The notes: generated from the letters alone by a model not told the origin. 64,000 bases of DNA from Pedobacter polysacchareus (GCF_019802255.1 NZ_JAHYSS010000001.1:124001-188000), one strand, 5' to 3'. Shown: positions 17,362-26,345, counted from the stretch's first letter. A program made the numbers and translations.

Positions 17362-18591
17362 ATGGAATACAATGTTCACACCCTGCCAAACGGCATCCGA
17401 TTACTTCATGTCCCTTCTCCTTCTGCAATTTCTCATGCCTGCATTATTGTAAATAGTGGGTCCAGAGATGAGCAGGAAGAAAAATCTGGTCTCGCTCATT
17501 TTATTGAGCACTTAATTTTTAAGCGTACAGAGAAAAGAAATACAAACCAGATCTTAAACCGGCTGGAAAGTGTAGGTGCAGACCTTAATGCCTACACCAC
17601 CAAAGAATATACTTGTATTCATGCTTCTTTTCTGAACCCTTACCTGGATAGAACATTAGAGCTTTTCAATGATATTGTGTTCCATTCCACCTTCCCGGAA
17701 GATGAAATGGACAAAGAAAAGAGTGTTATTCTGGATGAGATTAGCTCTTACCTGGATCAACCGGAAGAAGCGATTTACGATGATTTCGAAGATTTGGTCT
17801 TTGCTGGTCATCCGCTGGGTAGAAACATCCTGGGCAGTCCGGAAACGGTGAGTAATATCAGTCAGGCAGACATCCATCAGTTCATCAAAGAGAACTACCA
17901 TACCGACAAGATCATTGTTGCAGTTTTAGGAAACTACAGCTTGAATAAGCTGATCAAAACGGGTGCTAAATATTATTCGGAGATTCCCGAGAACCTACAT
18001 AAAGACACGAGAACAGCCCCGGAAAAAGCGCCTTTAGCAAAGGTAATCCTAGAGAAACCAATCAGCCAGGCGCATGTTATGCTAGGCGCTCAGGCCTATT
18101 CTTTACACCATCCTTATAAAACCGGCTTGTTGTTACTGAACAATATTGTTGGCGGCACAGGTATGAGTTCTATTTTAAACTTACAGATCCGCGAGAAATA
18201 CGGCATTGCCTACACCATTGAAACGGGCTACAGCCCTCTGAGTGATACGGGTATCTTTACCTTATATTTCGGGACAGATAAAGAAAAAGTGGACCGGGCC
18301 TTATCGCTGATTTTTAAAGAATTTAAAAAGCTAAAGGATCAGCCACTAACGGAAGTTCAGCTTCAAAAAGCAAAAAACAAGTTCATCGGACAAATTGCTT
18401 TGGGCGAAGAAAACAGAATCGGACTGATCATATCCATGGCTAAAAGCCTGATCGACTACAATCACATTGAGGATTTACAGGCCGTATTTAGTAGAATTCA
18501 ATCCGTTACTACTACTGATATGGCCAATATTACCAATGAAATCTTAGATGAAAGTAATCTTAGCGCCTTAACCTTTTACCCTTTAGCGTAA
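17362..18591 (+). CDS. M16 family zinc peptidase (processing peptidase-like)
   Basis: The 409-residue protein is the size of a single-chain M16B peptidase such as YmxG/PqqL-like enzymes. The inverted zinc motif HFIEH is at residues 46-50, and the third ligand is a Glu in the EKSVILDEI segment. The second half carries the usual inactive homologous domain with a GGTGMSSILNLQIREK segment. No signal peptide is present, so it is probably cytoplasmic. def follows 18 nt downstream and has its own box, so the two may be co-transcribed or separately initiated. Confidence 0.93.
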   Translation: MEYNVHTLPNGIRLLHVPSPSAISHACIIVNSGSRDEQEEKSGLAHFIEHLIFKRTEKRNTNQILNRLESVGADLNAYTTKEYTCIHASFLNPYLDRTLELFNDIVFHSTFPEDEMDKEKSVILDEISSYLDQPEEAIYDDFEDLVFAGHPLGRNILGSPETVSNISQADIHQFIKENYHTDKIIVAVLGNYSLNKLIKTGAKYYSEIPENLHKDTRTAPEKAPLAKVILEKPISQAHVMLGAQAYSLHHPYKTGLLLLNNIVGGTGMSSILNLQIREKYGIAYTIETGYSPLSDTGIFTLYFGTDKEKVDRALSLIFKEFKKLKDQPLTEVQLQKAKNKFIGQIALGEENRIGLIISMAKSLIDYNHIEDLQAVFSRIQSVTTTDMANITNEILDESNLSALTFYPLA

Positions 18592-18597
18592 TATTTG

Positions 18598-18605
18598 TAT
18601 TTTTG
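18598..18605 (+). promoter_or_regulatory. -7 box TATTTTTG exactly 4 nt before the def start
   Basis: TATTTTTG is followed by CATT and the ATG at 18610. With the usual initiation distance this gives a leaderless or nearly leaderless def mRNA. No -33 TTG is visible. Confidence 0.4.
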
Positions 18606-18609
18606 CATT

Positions 18610-19170
18610 ATGAAATTACCCATTGTAGCATACGGCGATCCGGTACTTAAGAAAGTTTGCGCTCCTATAGACGAGACTTATCCGGATTTAAAACAATTGA
18701 TCAGCAACATGTTTGACACCATGTATAATGCTCATGGAATTGGTTTAGCTGCCCCTCAGATTGGCTTACCGATCAGGTTATTTATTGTAGATACGGGAGT
18801 TGATGAAGAGGAGAAGCAAGGCTTCAAAAGTGCTTTCATCAATGCTGAGATTCTGGAAGAGACAGGCGAGCCCTGGGCTTTCAACGAAGGCTGTTTAAGT
18901 ATTCCTGACATTAGAGAAGATGTAATGCGCAAGCCGAACATCCGCATCAGATACTATGATGAGAACTGGGATTTACAAGAAAAAGAACTCAATGGCATTC
19001 TTGCCCGCGTGATTCAACATGAGTATGACCACATTGAAGGCAAGCTGTTTACAGAAACTTTAAGTTTATTGCGTAAGAGAATGCTGAAAAGCAAACTGGA
19101 TGCGATTTCTAAAGGAAATGTTAGAGTAGATTATAAAATGCGTTTCCCGCAGCAGAGCAAAAGGCGTTAA
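18610..19170 (+). CDS. def: Peptide deformylase
   Basis: The 186-residue enzyme removes the N-formyl group from new proteins. All three family motifs are present: GIGLAAPQIG, EGCLSIP with metal-binding Cys95, and QHEYDH with His137, Glu138 and His141. A frame five codons longer (18595) exists, but the ATG at 18610 gives the normal KLPIVAYGDPVL N-terminus. The stop overlaps the stop of the opposite-strand gene by 4 nt. Confidence 0.97.
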   Translation: MKLPIVAYGDPVLKKVCAPIDETYPDLKQLISNMFDTMYNAHGIGLAAPQIGLPIRLFIVDTGVDEEEKQGFKSAFINAEILEETGEPWAFNEGCLSIPDIREDVMRKPNIRIRYYDENWDLQEKELNGILARVIQHEYDHIEGKLFTETLSLLRKRMLKSKLDAISKGNVRVDYKMRFPQQSKRR

Positions 19171-19805
19171 TTCCCTTCGCTCCTGCTTTTATCCCCTTTG
19201 AATATGGATTGCATCAACTTACCCCATGCGAATGGGTTTAAAAGCGGGTTGGTTTGCACCATATTCTTATTTACAGACCGATCGTGATTCAACCTGAAGT
19301 TGATCCCGGAAATCTCTCCGGCATCTCTCGGCAGCGTCTGCATCATTCCACTGATACTTTCTGGAGAAAGATTCCTGATGGCGATTGCAAAATCATCATC
19401 AGCAATCTTCATGGCCATAAAATCTCTGGTGAAATCCTCTACTGTTGCCCATGGGTAAACCCGAACGGTTGGCAGATTGACGATTTCAGACTTTAGTTTT
19501 ACCATCGCTGTGTATTTACTGTCGTCGATTTGTGTAGGAATTGCTTGCAGCAAATCCCTGTACCCTACGGCAGTATATAGAATGGTATCACCGGGATGTG
19601 CGATAAAAGAGAAATAACCCTTGTAATTCGCTGCATACCGCTGGCCTTTATTTGTTAAATTGGTCACCGTCACATAAGGCACCACTGTATTACTGTCTAC
19701 ATCGGTAATAATCCCGCTAAACTGAATCAACTTTTTACTTGGGCTGTCCTGTGCGAAGGCCGTACCCATAAAAAGAAGTAATAATAAGGTGAGTGAATAC
19801 TTCAT
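19167..19805 (-). CDS. CarboxypepD_reg-like domain exported protein
   Basis: The 212-residue protein has a signal peptide (MKYSLTLLLLLFMG, cut after AFAQ). It then has a CarboxypepD_reg-like beta-sandwich: GIITDVDSNTVVPYVTVTN, GYFSF and DTILYTAVGYR. The remaining ~120 residues (VRVYPWATVEDFTRDFMAMK, then a Pro/Asn-rich tail) match no domain I recognise. A frame to 19811 would use TTG; the ATG at 19805 is preferred. It lies downstream of mrp and the NifU-like gene on the same strand. Confidence 0.75.
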   Translation of the reverse strand: MKYSLTLLLLLFMGTAFAQDSPSKKLIQFSGIITDVDSNTVVPYVTVTNLTNKGQRYAANYKGYFSFIAHPGDTILYTAVGYRDLLQAIPTQIDDSKYTAMVKLKSEIVNLPTVRVYPWATVEDFTRDFMAMKIADDDFAIAIRNLSPESISGMMQTLPRDAGEISGINFRLNHDRSVNKNMVQTNPLLNPFAWGKLMQSIFKGDKSRSEGN

Positions 19806-19858
19806 ATACAAAAATAGCTGTATTAATTAAGACGGCTAGTTAAATAGTGTTAAAACGA

Positions 19859-20104
19859 TTATACCGGCTCTGCAAGGTTAATAGCCACAACAGAAGTGAT
19901 TTGCGGCACAGCTTTCATAATGGCTTGTTCAATACCTGCTTTCATGGTCATGAAGCTCATTTTACAAGATCCACAGTTACCTAATAATTTCAATTTAACT
20001 ACATTGTCCGCCGTAATCTCTTCTATAGCCACGTCCCCACCATCAGCGATTAAATAAGGTCTGATTGTGTCTAGTGCCTGCTCTACTTGTTGTGTTAAAT
20101 CCAT
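19859..20104 (-). CDS. NifU C-terminal domain protein (Fe-S scaffold or carrier)
   Basis: The 81-residue protein is a single NifU C-terminal (Nfu) domain. It has the conserved IRPYLIADGGDV opening and CGSC (Cys44, Cys47), which bind a bridging Fe-S cluster between two monomers. There are no other domains. It starts 36 nt after mrp on the same strand, making a likely Fe-S carrier operon. Confidence 0.93.
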   Translation of the reverse strand: MDLTQQVEQALDTIRPYLIADGGDVAIEEITADNVVKLKLLGNCGSCKMSFMTMKAGIEQAIMKAVPQITSVVAINLAEPV

Positions 20105-20140
20105 TTTATTAATTTTTTAAAGTATAAAAATAGTAATTTT

Positions 20141-21217
20141 TTAGCAATTAACCGTCAGCGCATTGTTAATTGCTACCTGTTGCGCTACCTTTCCTGCAAT
20201 TTCTGCAAACACAGTTGACATTTTACTGGACAGGTCCAGTGCAATCGGAGCACCGTTATCACCAGCAGCCGTAATGCCCTGAACAATTGGTATTTCCCCT
20301 AAAAATGGAACCTCAAATGATTTTGCCAGCTCTTTACCACCATCTTTACCGAAGATATAGTATTTATTTTCCGGCAATTCTTCTGGCGTAAAGTAAGCCA
20401 TATTTTCGATGACACCTAACACCGGAATGTTAATGCTTGGCATTTTGAACATCGCCAGTCCTTTTCTTGTATCCGCAAGGGCTACCTGCTGAGGGGTGGT
20501 CACAATCACCGCACCTGCAATCGGAAAACTTTGAGTAATGGTAATGTGAATATCGCCTGTACCGGGAGGAAGGTCAACAATCAGGTAATCCAGCTCGCCC
20601 CAATCTGCATCATTGAACAATTGCTTGATCGCATTCGAAGCCATCGGTCCTCTCCATGGTACGGGCTGATCCGGATCTGCAAAAAATCCCAATGACAATA
20701 GCTTGATGCCATATTTTTCAATAGGAAGAATCAGCGTTTTTCCGTCTTCGGTTTCTCTGGCACTAGGTTTTGCACCTACCAGGTCGAACATGGTAGGAAC
20801 TGAAGGACCGTAAATATCGGCATCAATTAATCCTACTTTTGCACCATCAGCTGCCAAAGCCACCGCAAGGTTACTCGCAACCGTAGATTTTCCAACCCCA
20901 CCTTTTCCGGAAGAAACCAGCAAAATATTGCGGATCGCTTTCAGCTGAGTGGTATCCATTGGCTTGGTTACCCTCGATGTGATATTTATTGCTACTTCAG
21001 CTTCCTGGCTTACAAAATGTTTTACCGCATTCAAACATGCATTTTTCAGCATATCTTTCATCGGACAGGCAGGAGTGGTTAATTCCAACGTGAAACTTAC
21101 CTTCTTATCTTCTATTTTCAAATCCTTGATCATGTTCAAAGTCACCAGATCTTTTTTAAGATCAGGGTCTTCAACATTTCTCAGAGCGGCTAGAACTTGT
21201 TCTGGACTAATCATCAT
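20141..21217 (-). CDS. mrp: Mrp/ApbC-type P-loop ATPase (Fe-S carrier)
   Basis: The 358-residue protein has an N-terminal MIP18/DUF59-type domain (about 1-85) and a deviant Walker A SSGKGGVGKST at 102-112, with DYLIVDLPPGTGD further on. Canonical Mrp proteins carry a CxxC after the VIENM segment. Here that site reads MAYFTPEELPENKYY, without cysteines. The starts at 21217 and 21214 are both ATG. TAATTTTG lies 4 nt upstream. Confidence 0.93.
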   Translation of the reverse strand: MMISPEQVLAALRNVEDPDLKKDLVTLNMIKDLKIEDKKVSFTLELTTPACPMKDMLKNACLNAVKHFVSQEAEVAINITSRVTKPMDTTQLKAIRNILLVSSGKGGVGKSTVASNLAVALAADGAKVGLIDADIYGPSVPTMFDLVGAKPSARETEDGKTLILPIEKYGIKLLSLGFFADPDQPVPWRGPMASNAIKQLFNDADWGELDYLIVDLPPGTGDIHITITQSFPIAGAVIVTTPQQVALADTRKGLAMFKMPSINIPVLGVIENMAYFTPEELPENKYYIFGKDGGKELAKSFEVPFLGEIPIVQGITAAGDNGAPIALDLSSKMSTVFAEIAGKVAQQVAINNALTVNC

Positions 21218-21221
21218 TAGC

Positions 21222-21229
21222 CAAAATTA
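21222..21229 (-). promoter_or_regulatory. -7 box TAATTTTG 4 nt before the mrp start
   Basis: On the minus strand TAATTTTG is followed by GCTA and then ATG. This is the same 4-nt spacing as at def, trmD and mfd, and it implies a leaderless transcript. Confidence 0.4.
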
Positions 21230-21333
21230 ACAAAAGACGGCCACAATTAATTGACTTTAGGCTTTTTAAGTGTAATTTTAACACGAAATAAACATTTGCG
21301 TTTAACGTTTAGCAATTATACCTACTTTACCGT

Positions 21334-23505
21334 ATGCAACTTCCCAAAATTAACATCCCCAAAAAATATATAAAAATAGCGGCCTGGGTGTTTGGAGTTT
21401 TTCTTGTAATCTCTGTTATTCTAGGCGGTATTGCCTATAGTAAAAGGGATGCATTGTTACAAAAAATGATGGCGAAAGCCGTTGCTAAAGCTGATAAAGA
21501 TTACGGTCTGGACCTTAAAATCGGAAGCTATGGCTTCAGTGGATTGAGTACGGTACACCTGACCAATATCTCTGTAGTACCAAAAGAACGCGATACATTA
21601 GCCACAATTGATGATTTTACGGTTGGTGTAAAGCTTTTCCCTCTGATCTTCGGAAACGTTAAGCTCTCGGAGATGATCCTGAATAAAGGAAACTTAAATG
21701 TAGTGTTCAAAGATTCCCTGAGCAACCTGGATTTCCTGCTGAAACGTAAAAAGAAAGACTCGGTGAGCACTAAAAAATCTGACCTTGCCGACCTTGCCCA
21801 TAATTTATTAAACCAGGTTTTATATAAAATCCCTGACCAGATGGAGCTGAAAGACCTGATGCTCCAAATCAATGACAATGACACGGCAAAGCTGACCTTT
21901 TTAACCACTACCGCCACGATCAGTGATGGAGAACTAAAATCTACGATTAAAGTGAACGGTAATTATGCCACCTGGCATGTAAACGGCTCTGTATATCCAG
22001 GAAAAAAACAACTGGACATGATGCTCTTTGCCGATCATAAAAAAGTAGATTTTCCTTACCTCGAAAATAGGTTCAAAACCAAATTTAGCTTTGACACGGT
22101 AAGAACGGAGCTGAAAAGCGCCGATTATAGTGGTGATGACTTCAAGATTAAGGGGTCATGGGCAGTTAAAAATCTATTGCTGAACCATCCAAAAGTAGCT
22201 TCAAATGATATTGTGATTCCTGATGCCAAGATTGATGCAGATATGCGCATCGGTCCGAATTACATCGCGCTAGACAGCTCATCAACGGTATATCTTAAAA
22301 ATGCAATCGTTCACCCCTACCTGAAATATACATTATCACCAAATAAAATATATGAGGTAAAAATCCAGGCGCCAGAACAGGATGCACAGCAAGTGCTGAA
22401 TGCTTTCCCACAAGGATTGTTCGAATCACTGGACGGTCTGCAGGTAAGTGGCAAGGTGAAATATGCCCTGAATTTCTACCTGGACAGCTCCATTCCAGAC
22501 AGTGTGAAATTTGATTCCGGTTTAACACCGGTCAATTTTAAGATCCTGAAATGGGGAAAAACAAACCTGCAAAAGATCAACAGCGACTTTATCTATACGC
22601 CTTACGAACGCGGAAAACCAATGCGCGACATTATGATCGGCCCTTCAAACCCGAACTTTACTCCGCTTTCACAAGTGTCCAGCAATTTCAAAAATGCGAT
22701 CCTGACTTCCGAAGATCCTTCGTTCTTTACGCATAAGGGCTTTGTACAGGAGTCGTTCCGGAAGTCGCTGGCCGTGAATTTTAAAGAGAAAAAATTTGTC
22801 AGAGGTGGCAGTACGATCTCAATGCAACTGGTGAAAAACATCTTCCTCAGCAGACAAAAAACACTGGCCAGAAAAGCAGAAGAGATTCTCATTGTATGGC
22901 TGATCGAAAATAACCGTCTGATCAGTAAAAACAGGATGCTGGAAGTCTATTTCAACATCATTGAAATGGGACAAAATGTATACGGCATCGGTGAAGCCAC
23001 CCGCTATTACTTTGGAAAAAGACCTTCCGACCTGAACATTGGAGAAGGGATATTCCTCGCCAATATTGTCCCGCGTCCGAAAATTGCCCTATTTAAATTC
23101 AAACCAGACGGCGGTCTGAAAGATTACCTGCATCCATACTTTAAATATATTGGTAATATCATGGCCAATCGTGGCTTAACACCTCGAGACAGCAGTGCAT
23201 ACGGCTTCTATAATGTGCAGCTCAGACCTGCATTGAGACAATATTTATTGCCAGATACTACCGCTGTAGATACCTCCGCTTTCGATAATGATGATCCGCT
23301 TCCAACCATAGAAACTCATGATGAGTCTAAAAGCTTATTCGACCGTATCTTTGGTGGCAGCAAAAAAGACACGACCTCCCGCCCAGCCATCAAAACTGAT
23401 AGTCTGCAAAAAACTAAAAAACAGTTGAGACAGGAAAAAAGAGAACAGAAGCGGAAAGAACAGGAATTGGAAAAACAAATGGAGCAGTCCAAAGGAAACG
23501 GCTAA
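21334..23505 (+). CDS. AsmA-like / GT51 transglycosylase fusion (monofunctional peptidoglycan polymerase-like)
   Basis: The 723-residue protein has a short cytoplasmic start and one membrane helix at about 14-33. A long periplasmic region (about 50-440) with AsmA/DUF748-like beta-rich repeats follows. A GT51 glycosyltransferase domain occupies about 445-640. Catalytic motifs are visible: TSEDPSFFTHKG (Glu460), RGGSTISMQLVKN (490-502) and RKAEEILIVWLIEN, then a MLEVYFNIIEMG-like segment. No transpeptidase domain follows; instead there is a Lys/Glu-rich tail. GT51 enzymes polymerise lipid II into glycan strands. The large AsmA-like N-terminus is unusual and may link to lipid transport or outer-membrane contact. 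Domain limits are approximate. Confidence 0.85.
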   Translation: MQLPKINIPKKYIKIAAWVFGVFLVISVILGGIAYSKRDALLQKMMAKAVAKADKDYGLDLKIGSYGFSGLSTVHLTNISVVPKERDTLATIDDFTVGVKLFPLIFGNVKLSEMILNKGNLNVVFKDSLSNLDFLLKRKKKDSVSTKKSDLADLAHNLLNQVLYKIPDQMELKDLMLQINDNDTAKLTFLTTTATISDGELKSTIKVNGNYATWHVNGSVYPGKKQLDMMLFADHKKVDFPYLENRFKTKFSFDTVRTELKSADYSGDDFKIKGSWAVKNLLLNHPKVASNDIVIPDAKIDADMRIGPNYIALDSSSTVYLKNAIVHPYLKYTLSPNKIYEVKIQAPEQDAQQVLNAFPQGLFESLDGLQVSGKVKYALNFYLDSSIPDSVKFDSGLTPVNFKILKWGKTNLQKINSDFIYTPYERGKPMRDIMIGPSNPNFTPLSQVSSNFKNAILTSEDPSFFTHKGFVQESFRKSLAVNFKEKKFVRGGSTISMQLVKNIFLSRQKTLARKAEEILIVWLIENNRLISKNRMLEVYFNIIEMGQNVYGIGEATRYYFGKRPSDLNIGEGIFLANIVPRPKIALFKFKPDGGLKDYLHPYFKYIGNIMANRGLTPRDSSAYGFYNVQLRPALRQYLLPDTTAVDTSAFDNDDPLPTIETHDESKSLFDRIFGGSKKDTTSRPAIKTDSLQKTKKQLRQEKREQKRKEQELEKQMEQSKGNG

Positions 23506-23523
23506 TGCTCCAAAAAATAAGAT

Positions 23524-24081
23524 ATGAACTCGATTAAAGTACTAGATAAGGAGTTTGATCTCCTTATCGAAAACGACAACATTCAGAAACGTACCCGACT
23601 CATCGGAATACAAATGAATGTAGACTATGAAAACCGTAATCCCCTTTTTATTGGGGTGCTTAATGGTAGCTTTTTATTTATGGCCGACCTGGTAAAAGAG
23701 ATTACCCTTCCCTGTGAAATGACTTTCATCCGTGTTTCCTCCTATAAGGACACCCAAAGTACAGGAGAGATTAAAGAGATTTTCGGCCTACCAGAAAACC
23801 TGGAAAACCGCGACATTATTATCGTGGAAGATATTGTAGATACCGGGTTTACCCTGAGCCATATCCTCAAAGAGGTTTATAAACAATCACCGGCATCCGT
23901 TAGCGTATGCTCATTATTACTAAAGCCAGACGCCTTAAAAGTACAACTCGAGGAGCTGAAATACGTTGGCTTTGAGATTCCAAATGACTTCGTTGTAGGT
24001 TATGGTCTGGATTATAATGGCTACGGCAGAAACCTTAACCACATCTACACGGTTAAAACTGTTGCCAGCCCTTTACCTTAA
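23524..24081 (+). CDS. hpt: Hypoxanthine phosphoribosyltransferase
   Basis: The 185-residue enzyme makes IMP or GMP from PRPP in purine salvage. The PRPP-binding motif VEDIVDTG is at residues 101-108, followed by TLSH. A DFVVGYGLDYNGYGRN segment near the C-terminus matches HPRT-type enzymes. It starts 18 nt after the GT51 gene and is probably in the same transcript. Confidence 0.95.
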   Translation: MNSIKVLDKEFDLLIENDNIQKRTRLIGIQMNVDYENRNPLFIGVLNGSFLFMADLVKEITLPCEMTFIRVSSYKDTQSTGEIKEIFGLPENLENRDIIIVEDIVDTGFTLSHILKEVYKQSPASVSVCSLLLKPDALKVQLEELKYVGFEIPNDFVVGYGLDYNGYGRNLNHIYTVKTVASPLP

Positions 24082-24130
24082 TGTTATATTTTTTTATCAC
24101 TTTTGCAGAAACTAATACTCCCCATCACCA

Positions 24131-24790
24131 ATGACCATACATAAAGAAGGTTACACTACCATTGCCGTATCATTGCTGTTCATCTTTGTATTGAACGCAT
24201 TCATCGATTATAAATTTGCAGATATTACCTGGTTAACCTGGTTCGTATATATATTATCATTTGCGCTATTTGTTACTGTATTACAGTTTTTCAGAAATCC
24301 TAGCAGACAATTTGTTACCGCCGACAATAAAGTAATCTGTCCGGCAGATGGTAAGGTTGTGGTTATTGAAGAGACTGAAGAAGGTGAATATTTCAAAGAT
24401 AAAAGAATTCAGGTATCGATATTTATGTCGCCAGTGAATGTACACATCAATAGAAACCCTATTTCTGGTGTAGTAAAGTTCTTTAAATACCATCCGGGTA
24501 AATACCTAGCTGCATGGAACCCGAAGTCTTCTACAGAAAACGAACGCACAACAGTGGTTGTAGAACACCCGAATGGAACTCCAGTATTGTTCAGACAGAT
24601 TGCCGGTGCCCTTGCCAGACGTATCGTATGGTACGTAAAAGAAGGTGATCAGGTGAAACAATCTGAAGAATTTGGATTTATTAAATTTGGCTCCAGAGTA
24701 GATATATTTTTACCACTTGGCACGAAGGTTAATCTTCAGCTGGATCAGGTTGTAAAAGGCGGAATTACCGTGTTAGCGGAATTGAGCTAG
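24131..24790 (+). CDS. psd: Phosphatidylserine decarboxylase, short (archaeal-type) form
   Basis: The 219-residue protein converts phosphatidylserine to phosphatidylethanolamine. Two N-terminal hydrophobic helices anchor it in the inner membrane. The core has ICPADGKVVVIEE and SIFMSPVNVHINRNP, then the self-cleavage site FGSR, where Ser188 becomes the pyruvoyl group. The short length matches the psd-related 'Psd-like' class found in Bacteroidota. It follows hpt by 49 nt and is closed by a strong terminator. Confidence 0.93.
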   Translation: MTIHKEGYTTIAVSLLFIFVLNAFIDYKFADITWLTWFVYILSFALFVTVLQFFRNPSRQFVTADNKVICPADGKVVVIEETEEGEYFKDKRIQVSIFMSPVNVHINRNPISGVVKFFKYHPGKYLAAWNPKSSTENERTTVVVEHPNGTPVLFRQIAGALARRIVWYVKEGDQVKQSEEFGFIKFGSRVDIFLPLGTKVNLQLDQVVKGGITVLAELS

Positions 24791-24810
24791 ACCTGTTTTT
24801 AAGATTTTTT

Positions 24811-24844
24811 AAACGGCGTTCTGTAATAGGACGCCGTTTTTTTG
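24811..24844 (+). terminator. Rho-independent terminator after psd
   Basis: AAACGGCGT pairs with ACGCCGTTT around a short loop and is followed by T7. It ends the GT51-hpt-psd unit. Confidence 0.92.
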
Positions 24845-25720
24845 TTTGGAGAAATTAAGGGAAGGTCTAAAAATCGGCCATCACTCTTCAGCGGCTGCAA
24901 GCTATGCGTTGAAGGACGCAAAACCTGCTATGCCTTTTCAGAGGATACCCGATTTTTTTTGACTAATGAAGGTTCTGCTCAAATGCATAAAAGAGAATCT
25001 GTTAATCCTATTTTCTATTTGATCGTACTTGCTAAAGTTATTCGATACATTGATGAAGTCAGTTGATTATGCCTAACAGGGAGCCATTTAGCGTATTCCT
25101 AAAGCTTTTCAAGGTTTGCCTTAATCATATATGCAGAATTAATAAAAAATGGGATTGTTGTTTTAATCCCTGTGAAGGTTTGCCCTTCAGCAAAGATTCG
25201 AGGATGAAAAGAATAACCTTTTTGTTAATGATTAGACGAATGGTATGGTAAGGACGGTTTGGGAAACCGTAAAACACGGGTAAAAGAGGCGCTTGCAGCA
25301 CTTAAATGCTATTTAGCACACAAACATGCTAATGGATTATATATGCTTTGAGAAGGGCTTGGAAAGGCTATTCCAGGCAGCGCTTTTTGATCACTATAAT
25401 TGAAAAGTTGCAAAAATTGCGGGCGCTATTATTTAGCTGGCCAATCTGAGGGATTCGCTCATTTACGCTGACCATGGAAAAGGCCATAGCGTGTACCATG
25501 AATTTAGGTTCCCAGAATGAGAACTCTCATGGATTTTGCACCGATACGTGGGAATTAATTAACAGACAGCCTTCGGCCATAGGCAATACTTCCTTCCGTT
25601 CTAAAGCATCCTTGCCATATTTTCCGGTAATTACTCGAATCCTTTTTTTTATAGGTAACTCTTGGCATCAGGGGCAAAATACCGCCGAATACTTTTGAAA
25701 TGCCTCATTGAAAAGGAGAA
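24845..25720. other. About 880-bp stretch without a convincing gene
   Basis: The longest open frames on either strand are below 75 codons, and none resembles a known protein. Several short hairpins are visible: TGCGT-tgaagg-ACGCA (24906-24921), GGGATT...AATCCC (25151-25169), TGAAGG...CCTTCA (25172-25189) and ACGGTTT-ggg-AAACCGT (25253-25269). Fragments of open frame such as that from 25474 are repeatedly interrupted by stops. It could be a decayed gene, a structured RNA locus or plain spacer; nothing seen decides between these. Confidence 0.5.
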
Positions 25721-25721
25721 C

Positions 25722-25752
25722 AAAAAAACCTCCCCGATTGGGATCGGGAAGG
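25722..25752 (-). terminator. Rho-independent terminator of rplS
   Basis: On the minus strand CCTTCCCGAT pairs with ATCGGGGAGG (one G-T pair) around CCCA, then T7 follows. It lies 25 nt after the rplS stop. Confidence 0.92.
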
Positions 25753-25777
25753 CTATTATGCTTTTTGACTAGAGAGA

Positions 25778-26125
25778 TTAAACTCTTCTAGATTTGATAC
25801 GAGCTGCTTTACCAGTTAATTCACGTAGATAGAATAATTTCGCTCTGCGAACTTTACCGTGGCTGTTAACCTCTATTTTAGCGATATTAGGCGAATTGAT
25901 AGGGAATATACGTTCCACACCAATACCATTAGACATTTTACGAACAGTAAACGTTTCATTAGCACCTACACTATTACGTTGTAATACTACACCTTGGTAA
26001 ATTTGAATACGTTCTTTATTACCTTCGCGAATTTTATAGTGAACACTCACTGTATCTCCTGATTTGAATGCAGGAAACTCATTTTTTGCGATTACCTGCT
26101 CTTCAACAAATTTTACTAAATCCAT
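25778..26125 (-). CDS. rplS: 50S ribosomal protein L19
   Basis: The 115-residue protein is the normal L19 length. The conserved [13 protein letters not shown] and [13 protein letters not shown] segments and the [13 protein letters not shown] end are present. L19 sits at the 30S-50S interface. In many bacteria rplS directly follows trmD, but here three small HTH-like genes lie between them, so rplS has its own transcription unit and terminator. Confidence 0.97.
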   Translation of the reverse strand: MDLVKFVEEQVIAKNEFPAFKSGDTVSVHYKIREGNKERIQIYQGVVLQRNSVGANETFTVRKMSNGIGVERIFPINSPNIAKIEVNSHGKVRRAKLFYLRELTGKAARIKSRRV

Positions 26126-26215
26126 GATTTTAAGCTATTAAGCCGACTTTTTGTTGTTTAAAATCGGACTGCAATATTAGGAATTATTTTTTATAAATGA
26201 AAGCGATTTCTGTTT

Positions 26216-26265
26216 TTTTCCACATTCTTTAACATTTCCACATTTCATTCTTTGGCATTTCCACA
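26216..26265. repeat. DnaA-box-like 20-bp direct repeats upstream of rplS
   Basis: CATTCTTTRRCATTTCCACA occurs twice (26223-26242 and 26246-26265, two mismatches, 23-bp period). The core 9-mer appears three times: 26216-26224 TTTTCCACA, a perfect match to TTWTNCACA, and 26234-26242 and 26257-26265 ATTTCCACA, each one mismatch. The flank 26180-26220 is AT-rich. This could be DnaA binding or an unrelated operator. Confidence 0.5.
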
Positions 26266-26345
26266 ATTAAAACCCCTGCAAAGCTGTTTTTTGCTTAAAA
26301 AATATTTTTTAGCGATTTGACTACCAGCAATGTGAGTGATTTAAA

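Noticed and set aside
21334..23505. A bifunctional penicillin-binding protein
   Set aside because: No transpeptidase SxxK/SxN/KTG motifs; only GT51.
25240..25300. A group II intron domain V or other catalytic RNA around the ACGGTTT hairpin
   Set aside because: The conserved group II sequences and a reverse transcriptase frame are absent.
24842..25698. Three plus-strand frames of about 62-74 codons as small genes
   Set aside because: No match to any family I know, no good start context, and they overlap hairpins; I could not support coding.
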